This document shows positions 52,700-59,398 of a DNA stretch of 64,000 nucleotides, piece after piece (within the stretch, counting starts at the first letter, position 1; each line of letters opens with the position of its first letter). The position numbers and the translations under genes were made by a program. Source of the stretch: CAZAPG01 sp964486935 (GTDB taxonomy: Bacteria > Chloroflexota > Anaerolineae > 4572-78 > J111); contig CAZAPG010000003.1 in NCBI GenBank assembly GCA_964486935.1, positions 231,922 to 295,921 on the forward strand, in the 5' to 3' direction. The notes below the pieces were generated by a model. That model ran no database searches and was not told where the DNA came from. It saw only the letters and a list, made by a program, of their open reading frames with translations.

Positions 52700-53701
52700 A
52701 TGCAAACGAATGGATGGCAAACCAAACTCAAGGGCGACCCGCTGGCCTGGCTGCTGGAACCGGATGAGGCCAATCCGGGTGTGCGTTACTTTGCGCTGCG
52801 CGACCTGCTGAACCGGCCCGAAACAGACCCCGACGTCGTTGCGGCGCAAGAGGCCGTGATGACCACCGGCCCCGTGCCGGTCATCCTGAACGCGCAAGCG
52901 CCCGAAGGCTACTGGGGCAAGCCGGGCGGCGGGTACTCACCCAAATACCAAGGCACCGTCTGGCAAATCATCTTCCTGGCCGAACTTGGGGTCGATCCAA
53001 CCAACGAGCGGGTCCGGCGGGGCTGTGAATATCTTCTAACCCACAGCCTGGCCGCTAACAATGCCTTCTCCGCCAGCCAACGGCCGGTTCCCAGCAGCGC
53101 CCTGCATTGTCTCAACGGCAATCTCCTGTCGGCTCTGCTGCGGCTGGGTTTTGCCGAAGACCCGCGGGTGCAAGCCGCGTTGGATTGGCAGGCGCGGGCC
53201 ATCACCGGCCAGGGGCAGATCGATTATTACCGGTCGGGCACGAATGCGCCGGGCTTTGCCTGTGGGGTTAACCAGGGCCAGCCATGTAGCTGGGGCGCAG
53301 CCAAAGCGATGAAAGCGTTGCTCTCAATTCCTCCCAAACAGCGTACGCCGGCGATTCAGCAGGCCATCGAAGCCGGTGCTGAGTTCTTGTTGAGCCGTGA
53401 TCCGGTTGTAGCCGACTATCCTTACAGCGAGCGGGTCAGTTCAAGTTGGTTCAAATTTGGCTTTCCGCTGAGTTACTGGAGCGACGTCCTGGAGGTTGCG
53501 GCGGTCCTGGCCCAACTGGGCTACGGCCACGATCCTCGCTTGAGCAATGCCCTCGACTATATTTTGAGCAAACAGGATCGTCAAGGTCGCTGGCGTTTAG
53601 AAAACACGCTCAATAGCAGAATGTGGGTTAGTATCGAACGAAGAGGTCGCCCCAGCAAGTGGATAACGCTGCGGGCCTTACGGCTGTTGAAGACCCTCTA
53701 A
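52700..53701 (+). CDS. Helical alpha/alpha-toroid protein (prenyltransferase/squalene-cyclase-repeat-like)
   Basis: 333 residues, no signal peptide. Repeated motifs of the terpene-cyclase-like toroid fold are visible: GYWGKPGGGYSPKYQGTVWQ, LSALLRLGFAEDPRVQAALD and YILSKQDRQGRWRLENTL. The DxDD motif of cyclases is not present, so catalysis is doubtful. Such proteins are often annotated as nitrogen-fixing-like or hypothetical. It forms an apparent three-gene unit with the small Cys-rich membrane protein upstream and the broken hydrolase downstream. Confidence 0.75.
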   Translation: MQTNGWQTKLKGDPLAWLLEPDEANPGVRYFALRDLLNRPETDPDVVAAQEAVMTTGPVPVILNAQAPEGYWGKPGGGYSPKYQGTVWQIIFLAELGVDPTNERVRRGCEYLLTHSLAANNAFSASQRPVPSSALHCLNGNLLSALLRLGFAEDPRVQAALDWQARAITGQGQIDYYRSGTNAPGFACGVNQGQPCSWGAAKAMKALLSIPPKQRTPAIQQAIEAGAEFLLSRDPVVADYPYSERVSSSWFKFGFPLSYWSDVLEVAAVLAQLGYGHDPRLSNALDYILSKQDRQGRWRLENTLNSRMWVSIERRGRPSKWITLRALRLLKTL

Positions 53702-53717
53702 AGAAGGCTCACTGATA

Positions 53718-54782
53718 ATGAAGAAGATAATCGTTATCCTCATCTCCGTTCTCATTGTGTCGGTCATCGCCGGGGGCGCTACCATCTGGTATCTGATGCA
53801 GCAACCCCTGTACGAACCGGGCATGGTTCGGGCCGAAGAAAATTTACGCGCCCCGCTTGAGCCGCCGGAGCAGCCGGAAGACTCGCCGATGTGGCGCGTC
53901 GAAGAAGATATCGACCTGTTTCACTTTGCCGAAGGCGAAGGCAGAAATGTCTTGATTGTTCACGGTGGGCCGGGTATGCCGTATACTGAACCCTGGTCAG
54001 GCCTGGCGCCGCTAACCCGCAGCTACCGCTTTCACTATTACGACCAGCGCGGCTGCGGGCAGTCAACCCGGCCGATTGATACCTTTTCCTCGACCAACTA
54101 TTATGAGAATATGACCACCCTTGAGCAAACCCTCGGCCTGGGCGCTCAGATTGCCGATATCGAGCGCATCCGCCGGCTGTTGGGCGACGAAAAATTGATT
54201 CTCATCGGACACTCCTGGGGAGGTTTTTTGGCTTCACTGTACGCCGCCGAGTTTCCCGATCACGTCGAGGCTCTCATTCTGGTCTCTCCCGCCGATGTGC
54301 TGGCGCGAAGCGTGCCACAACCGAGCGGTGGCCTGTTTGAGTTGGTCAAGCAGCGCCTCCCGGCCGATAAGCAGGCGAATTTTGACGACTTTATGGCAGA
54401 ATACCTGAGCTTTGGCGACATCTTCACCAAATCGGAAGCCGACCTGGTGGCCTTGAACCAGGAATTCGGCTGATATTACCAGGCTGCGATTAATACCCCC
54501 ATACCGCAGCAAGGCCAGCCCGGCGGCTGGATGGGCCAAGCCATGTATTTCAGTATGGGCCAACGGCATGACTATCGGGAGCCGCTCCAGGCGGTCACCG
54601 CGCCGGTGCTGGTCATTCATGGCGCGGAGGATTTGCAGCCGGAGGAAGTAACGCACCTCTACGCTGAAACCTTCCCCAATGCCCGGTTTCAAATCATCGA
54701 GGCAGCCGGCCACTTTTCGTTTCTGGAGCAGCCGGACCTCTTTGCGCAAACTGTGAGCGAGTTCTTAGCCAACTTGAACTGA
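53718..54782 (+). pseudogene. Prolyl-iminopeptidase-like alpha/beta hydrolase interrupted by an in-frame TGA
   Basis: One reading frame of 354 codons, broken only by TGA at 54471-54473. Before it lie a membrane segment (VILISVLIVSVIAGGATIWY), the oxyanion region LIVHGGPGMPYTEPW, YYDQRGCGQST and the nucleophile S in LIGHSWGGFLA. After the stop the same frame continues YYQAAINTPIPQQGQPGGW and then supplies the catalytic Asp (VLVIHGAEDLQPEE) and His (AAGHFSFLEQ). The likely original codon was CGA (arginine). If read through, the enzyme would be complete. Otherwise the truncated protein lacks its Asp and His and would be inactive. Confidence 0.85.
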
Positions 54783-54803
54783 AATTGTTGCCAAAACCAG
54801 ACA

Positions 54804-54826
54804 AAGCCGCGCAACTTGGGCGGCTT
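54804..54826 (+). terminator. Weak hairpin after the hydrolase gene
   Basis: AAGCCGC (54804-54810) and GCGGCTT (54820-54826), 9-base loop, followed by GTTATCG without a T-run. A possible weak terminator of the 52184-54782 unit. Confidence 0.45.
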
Positions 54827-54879
54827 GTTATCGTATTAAAATTCATCAAGATAAGGCCTTTGCAGGAAAGGAACTCATC

Positions 54880-55539
54880 GTGAAACTATCTAAACCTGTC
54901 ACCATTATTTTTGGCTTCATTGGTCTCAGTTTGCTCATCGCCCTGGTATGGCGTTTTGCTTCCCGTCGCCAGTCCCTCCCCTGCCCGACCTGGCTGGGTT
55001 GGCTGGTTGAACTCGATAATCCTTTGGCCAAAACTAACCGGGCGCACGTAATTATTGAGCACTTAAATCTGCAACCCGGCATGAAAGTCCTGGATGTCGG
55101 CTGTGGGCCAGGGCGGCTCACCATTCCTGTGGCGCAGCAAATTGGCCCTCAGGGTGAGGTGGTGGCGATTGATATTCAGGCCGGGATGCTGCGTCGAGCG
55201 CAAGAAAAAGCACAGGCGGCACAAGTGAGTAATATTCGATTTCTCCAGGCTGGTGTGGGGGAGGGCAAACTGGAGCACAATCTGTATGACCGGACCTTGT
55301 TGGTAACGGTATTGGGCGAGATTCCTGATCGCAAAAGTGCTTTGCAAGAGATTTTTGAGGCTCTCAAACCGGGCGGCATCCTGTCGGTGACAGAAATCAT
55401 TTTCGATCCCCATTTTCAGAGTCGCAGCACTGTTCGTGCGTTGGCTGCCGGCGTTGGGTTTAAGGAGCAGGGCTGCTTTGGCAATCGTCTCGCTTTCACG
55501 CTGAATTTGGAAAAACCCTCCGGCACACTTGGATTATGA
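54880..55539 (+). CDS. Class I SAM-dependent methyltransferase with N-terminal membrane segment
   Basis: 219 residues, GTG start at 54880 with GGAAAGGAA upstream. A membrane segment (IIFGFIGLSLLIALVWRF) precedes the Rossmann methyltransferase domain. Motif I is KVLDVGCGPGRLTIPVA (about 69-85), the acidic residue at the second strand lies in VVAIDIQAGM, and LKPGGILSVTE is post-motif I. The N-terminal anchor is unusual for this family. The substrate is unknown. It ends before the quinone-reductase-like gene, whose ATG is 92 bases further on. Confidence 0.82.
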   Translation: MKLSKPVTIIFGFIGLSLLIALVWRFASRRQSLPCPTWLGWLVELDNPLAKTNRAHVIIEHLNLQPGMKVLDVGCGPGRLTIPVAQQIGPQGEVVAIDIQAGMLRRAQEKAQAAQVSNIRFLQAGVGEGKLEHNLYDRTLLVTVLGEIPDRKSALQEIFEALKPGGILSVTEIIFDPHFQSRSTVRALAAGVGFKEQGCFGNRLAFTLNLEKPSGTLGL

Positions 55540-55630
55540 AGGCGAATTTGAAAAAGGCGCGCTTGGCTCGGATGGATGCCGCCTGGGTCAAGCAATGGCG
55601 GAGCAAAATAGGTTAAGGAGAAAGCTTGTG

Positions 55631-56599
55631 ATGAAAGCAATCGTTATAAACAGGTACGGCTCACCTGACGTTCTTGAACTGAAGGAGATTGATAAGCCAG
55701 TAATCAAGGAAAACGAGGTGTTGGTAAGGGTTAAGGCAGCAGCACTCAACGCGGGAGACATCTTCTTGATGAAGGGGAGTCCGTGGCTCGCCCGATTTAC
55801 GGTCGGCTTTCCCAAACCCAGAGACTTTGTTCTTGGCTGGGATGTAGCCGGATGCGTACAGGAAGTTGGCAAAAGAGTAACGCGATTCCAACCGGGTGAC
55901 GCAGTGTTTGCCGCGTGTAGCGGCACGCTGGCCGAATATACGTGTGTAGCCGAAGACAGGTTAGCTATGAAACCCGCAAACCTCACCTTTGAGCAGGCGG
56001 CGGCTGTGCCTACCGCCGCCCTTACCGCCCTTCAGGGGCTGCGCGATCAGGGAAAGGTACAGCCAGGGCAGAAGGTTTTGATCAATGGCGCGTCGGGAGG
56101 CGTGGGTACCTTCGCCGTACAACTTGCCAAAGCGTTGGGCGCGGAAGTGACCGGCGTTTGCAGCACGACGAAAGTGGAGATGGTTCGCTCAATTGGCGCA
56201 GACCACGTTATTGATTACACCCAGGAGGATTTTACGCAAGGTGAGCCACGCTATGATCTCATCCTTGATAATGTGGGGAGCCATTCATTTTCAGACTACA
56301 GGCGGGTACTCACCCCCCAGGGGATTATCCAGCCTAACACGGGCCATGCCGGCATGAGCTACGTTTTCAAGGCGCTTTTGTTGTCACTGTTCATGCGCCA
56401 GCAGGGCAGCCTGTTTGTGGCAAACCCCAACAGTAAGGATATGGATTATCTGAAGGAGCTTATTGAGGCCGGCAAAGTCACGCCGGTTATTGACGGAGCC
56501 TACCCGCTGAGCGAGTTCCGGGAAGCCTTTCGCTATCTTGAAGAAGGCCACGCCAGCGGAAAAGTGATTATCACGGTACAATATAAGGGCAAAACCTAA
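55631..56599 (+). CDS. Medium-chain NAD(P)-dependent oxidoreductase (quinone-reductase-like)
   Basis: 322 residues. Start at the ATG at 55631 with AAGGAG 11 bases upstream. It is a zinc-free MDR protein: GroES-like N-terminal part (VLVRVKAAALNAGDIFLMKG), then the nucleotide-binding fold with KVLINGASGGVGTFAVQLA (about 150-169), ADHVIDY and YDLILDNVG. These are the hallmarks of the quinone oxidoreductase/NADPH-dependent alkenal reductase branch. Substrate cannot be determined. It follows the methyltransferase on the same strand. Confidence 0.88.
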   Translation: MKAIVINRYGSPDVLELKEIDKPVIKENEVLVRVKAAALNAGDIFLMKGSPWLARFTVGFPKPRDFVLGWDVAGCVQEVGKRVTRFQPGDAVFAACSGTLAEYTCVAEDRLAMKPANLTFEQAAAVPTAALTALQGLRDQGKVQPGQKVLINGASGGVGTFAVQLAKALGAEVTGVCSTTKVEMVRSIGADHVIDYTQEDFTQGEPRYDLILDNVGSHSFSDYRRVLTPQGIIQPNTGHAGMSYVFKALLLSLFMRQQGSLFVANPNSKDMDYLKELIEAGKVTPVIDGAYPLSEFREAFRYLEEGHASGKVIITVQYKGKT

Positions 56600-56749
56600 C
56601 ACGCCGCGATTCCGGCATACAATGTGCCCAGGATTTTACTGATGTCGGCTTCATCCCGTTCAAGCCCCAGGTAACTGAGTACCATCCGGGCGCAGGCCGG
56701 CAAACAGTAACCTTCATCAGATTGTTGAAAATGAGGGACAGGCAGGAGA

Positions 56750-57118
56750 CTACTCATGGGTCGGGGCAAGGACCTGTTCAGCTAACCGTTCGGCTTCACC
56801 CCGCATTTGTTCCAGAAGGGCTTCAGAGTAGCGTACTTCGCCATAGCGAGCGTCGACTTCTATCTCGCCGACGCAGCCAACCCGTCCATGTGAGGGAAAA
56901 GTCAAATCAACCGGTACGCGCCAAATCCAGGCCCCGGCTGTAGTCTGTTCCAGCGTGGGCTCACCGGTCAGCAGCAGATTGCTGACCCGTTGCAAAACTA
57001 GGGAATTGACTTTTCGTCGAGCGACCAGGGCAGATATTTGAATATCGGGAGCCAGGCCTGCGGCGCTAAGTTGTTTGGCCAACCAGGCAGTGAAATCTTG
57101 AGCGATTTCTGGCCTACT
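56750..57118 (-). CDS. Hypothetical protein, probably an N-terminally shortened fragment
   Basis: The frame runs from a stop near 57137 and yields about 120 residues (SRPEIAQDFTAWLAKQLSAA, then ISALVARRKVNSLVLQRVSN), ending RGEAERLAEQVLAPTHE. No ATG is present; a TTG at 57080-57082 is the only usual start codon, and it begins after residues that look natural. The 5' part may have been lost. Mixed charge, no signal peptide, family unknown. The coordinates of the start are approximate. Confidence 0.5.
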   Translation of the reverse strand, partial: SRPEIAQDFTAWLAKQLSAAGLAPDIQISALVARRKVNSLVLQRVSNLLLTGEPTLEQTTAGAWIWRVPVDLTFPSHGRVGCVGEIEVDARYGEVRYSEALLEQMRGEAERLAEQVLAPTHE

Positions 57119-57274
57119 GATTGTAGGGTTTTAGGGGCCTCTACTGTCCTATTTACTTCATCTAAAGCTTAAAAGAGACCCTCTTTTAGAGAAGTAAAAT
57201 AACTCCTCTCTGAAATTATTGCCACTGTTATCTAAAGAAATATCCGCATTCGAATCTGATACACCTGTATATGG

Positions 57275-57715
57275 TTACGAGAGATTCTCCAGGTCAGCCA
57301 AATCTTGCAAACGCCCAGTGGCTTTCTTGTTTTTCTTGAGATTTTCTAAGTCAATGAAGTTCATCTGGATGTTATCAATGGTGGTAACGATCTTTGAAGC
57401 GAAACATTCGTCAAAATCTACGCCTTCCAAGGTGGTAAGAATGTCAATTCGACTGGGAGGAAAACCTAGCTGGACAATTTGGTCAGGTTCCAGAAAATCA
57501 TCTTCCGTTAATCCCAGAGAGCCAAAACCAAAGTGTGCCAGGGCTTTAAGAATATTGGCTGCGTTTTCTTGCCCCAATTCAATGCAGATATCCAGATCCT
57601 TGGTATAGCGTGGATGTCCATGAAATGCTACGGCGTATCCACCAATAATCAGATACCGCACGTTATGATCGTTTAACGATTGAATAAACTCTTTGAAGTC
57701 TTGGTTCAGTACCAT
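57275..57715 (-). CDS. Minimal nucleotidyltransferase (MNT-like toxin-antitoxin family)
   Basis: 146 residues. The nucleotidyltransferase core is YLIIGGYAVAFHGHPRYTKD followed by LDICI, where GG and the two acidic residues of the KDLDI segment are the expected substrate and metal sites. LEGVDFDECFAS is a second conserved part. Such proteins pair with a small partner in many genomes, and a 66-residue gene overlaps its start by 53 bases. Its role may be to modify a partner or a tRNA, or to serve as an antitoxin; which of these holds here is not visible. Confidence 0.8.
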   Translation of the reverse strand: MVLNQDFKEFIQSLNDHNVRYLIIGGYAVAFHGHPRYTKDLDICIELGQENAANILKALAHFGFGSLGLTEDDFLEPDQIVQLGFPPSRIDILTTLEGVDFDECFASKIVTTIDNIQMNFIDLENLKKNKKATGRLQDLADLENLS

Positions 57716-57863
57716 ACTTCCACCGGTGATATTCTTGTCTGATTTGTTCTAAGGTGGCCAGGCGCAGATTATAGGGTTGAGTTTGCCAATAGGCAAAGTC
57801 ACTGGTTTGTTGGTCAACTCTAATTTTGTTGACTTTTTTTTGAACCTTGAATGTTAATGTCAT
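57663..57863 (-). CDS. Small partner of the nucleotidyltransferase
   Basis: 66 residues, beginning MTLTFKVQKKVNKIR and ending LQRVYSIVKRS. It is basic and has an obvious helix (LRLATLEQIRQEYHRWKYG). The long overlap with the nucleotidyltransferase gene is typical of coupled toxin-antitoxin-like pairs. The exact family is unknown to me, though similar small proteins occur upstream of such nucleotidyltransferases. Confidence 0.65.
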   Translation of the reverse strand: MTLTFKVQKKVNKIRVDQQTSDFAYWQTQPYNLRLATLEQIRQEYHRWKYGTEPRLQRVYSIVKRS

Positions 57864-57887
57864 ATTCGAAGCCTTATAACGAGATTA

Positions 57888-58193
57888 TTAAACAAAAGGA
57901 AGATTAGGGTCATCCCGAATATAAGCCAACTCCTGGCCTAAATAAGGCAGATTGGGTAAATTGTGCCAACTGCGTACGAGATGATAAGCCGGGGAAGTTA
58001 ATAACCGGCACTGATCCACGGCTTCACGCCAATTAGAGCGACGAATCTCGGTGACTGTTTCAATGGTAGGCAACACACCGAAGTCCCATGCGGAACACAG
58101 TCGGGCCAGAAAATCTACTTGTTCTCGTAGTGTATCAATAGTTGCCGGAATTTCTGTATCGGGATAGAGAGTCCCATCAATCCACGAGTGCAT
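57888..58193 (-). CDS. Partner protein of the AbiEii-like gene, function unknown
   Basis: 101 residues with the start at the ATG at 58191-58193 (MHSWIDGTLYP); a longer frame runs further into the upstream gene. It is soluble and Trp/Arg-rich (TEIRRSNWREAVDQCRLLTS, then YHLVRSWHNLPNLPYLGQEL). It overlaps the AbiEii-like gene by 17 bases, so translation is probably coupled. The pair forms a second nucleotidyltransferase module next to the MNT pair. Confidence 0.6.
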   Translation of the reverse strand: MHSWIDGTLYPDTEIPATIDTLREQVDFLARLCSAWDFGVLPTIETVTEIRRSNWREAVDQCRLLTSPAYHLVRSWHNLPNLPYLGQELAYIRDDPNLPFV

Positions 58194-58881
58194 CAATGAA
58201 ATCCTTTCTGAACCAGCTTCTGGTCTGTTCAATTTCCGACTTTTGCTCGGGATCGGAGATTTCATCCAAGGGACGATGAAGTGCGATGCGGGTTAAATGT
58301 GTTTCCAGGGCTAGTCGAACTCTATTTGGATCTACATCACTGCCGGCTAACGTCTGTCGTTCGCGCCAGAGTTGCCAACATTCATCAGGCGTTGTCAGAT
58401 TTGCCTGACACAAGGCGTAAATATCACGAAAATCTCTGGGCGCGCCGCGCTCAACTAAGGCAACCATTTTACTGGCAACCAAATCCGAAAAGCTGTCAAG
58501 AGATACGTCAATCCAGATCGCTGAAGTAGCAGGTTGCAACTGAACGGTACGTTGAGCAATTTGAAAACTGAAGATTGTTTTGTTTGCCTGGTTTAGTTCA
58601 ATACTGACAACATCTCCCCAAGTTCGCTGTTGTACCTGCCCGTGCTGGGCGAGTGCAGTTTCAATGGCATTGATGACTTGCTCTTTCTCCAGAGTCGTTG
58701 TCTCTTCGTTCCACCAGGCGTCAACGTCGTGAGTCGAACGATAATCGAGATAATGCAATAAACCGAAGGCGTCACCCAAGGAGATTTTGTCATTTAACTG
58801 TTTATCTACCAATGCCTGCAAACATACTTCAGCAAAGCGCGGGATGTTTGTTGGACGTTTAGGTTCTGAAATGTTTTTCAC
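58177..58881 (-). CDS. AbiEii/AbiGii-like nucleotidyltransferase
   Basis: 234 residues. The sequence YLDYRSTHDVDAWWNEE carries the paired acidic residues of the nucleotidyltransferase core (HDVDA), and LASKMVALVERGAPRDFRDI is the typical AbiEii helix motif, where KMVALVERGAPRDFRDIYAL is conserved. AbiEii members are toxins of abortive-infection systems that transfer nucleotides to tRNA or other targets. Here the small downstream gene would be the partner. No upstream AbiEi-type regulator is present, so this is not a standard AbiE operon. Confidence 0.78.
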   Translation of the reverse strand: MKNISEPKRPTNIPRFAEVCLQALVDKQLNDKISLGDAFGLLHYLDYRSTHDVDAWWNEETTTLEKEQVINAIETALAQHGQVQQRTWGDVVSIELNQANKTIFSFQIAQRTVQLQPATSAIWIDVSLDSFSDLVASKMVALVERGAPRDFRDIYALCQANLTTPDECWQLWRERQTLAGSDVDPNRVRLALETHLTRIALHRPLDEISDPEQKSEIEQTRSWFRKDFIDALVD

Positions 58882-59398
58882 AGGTCGTTAGGCTTGCTTA
58901 ACAATCGTATTAACTCTTTATCTGACTATAACCGACTTTGAGGAAATATTCAAAAAAATGCTAATGAAAGGAGAATGGAATATTTACTATACAGCCGAAA
59001 ATTTACCAATGATGCCTATAAATCAAGCAGGATAACTGCACGCAAATGAGGAGTGATTTGTACTTGCTGAGATGAGAAACACTTGAAGCAATGGGGACTT
59101 GTCTTAAAAGGGACAGAGGACGAAAAAAGGCAAGCCGAACTAAAGCCCACCTCATCACGAAAACGCTTTACTTTACATAACGAGGAAGCGGGTAAGCCCG
59201 CTCGAACTAGCTGAAGCATTACAACTTCTGTCGTGATTGGGCCACCTCGTTTTGTTTAAGGTTAGGAACCAGGCGATTTATTGATTTTGGTCATCGCTTG
59301 ACAAAAACAACTATAAGGTAAAGCTAATATGGGAATACAAATGGTCTGGTCTTGATCTAAGCTTTTTTTATCCATTCTCTTATAGTATACTCAACAGC
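58882..59398. other. Intergenic region with no supported gene
   Basis: This 517-base stretch has no frame with a ribosome site and plausible protein, apart from a 23-codon frame at about 58965 (MKGEWNIYY) that I consider chance. A short stem AGCGGG-TAAG-CCCGCT-like sequence lies near 59189. The end is A/T-rich and probably includes the LuxR-type gene promoter (TATAGTATACTC just before the ATG). Confidence 0.5.

Noticed and set aside
50852..54473. TAG/TGA codons considered as evidence for an alternative genetic code or selenocysteine
   Set aside because: TGA and TAG end many intact genes here, the affected genes also carry frameshifts and deletions, and no selenocysteine insertion element was seen.
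58965..59036. 23-codon frame MKGEWNIYY in the gap before the LuxR gene
   Set aside because: Very short, no clear ribosome site, no neighbouring partner, and composition typical of AT-rich non-coding DNA.
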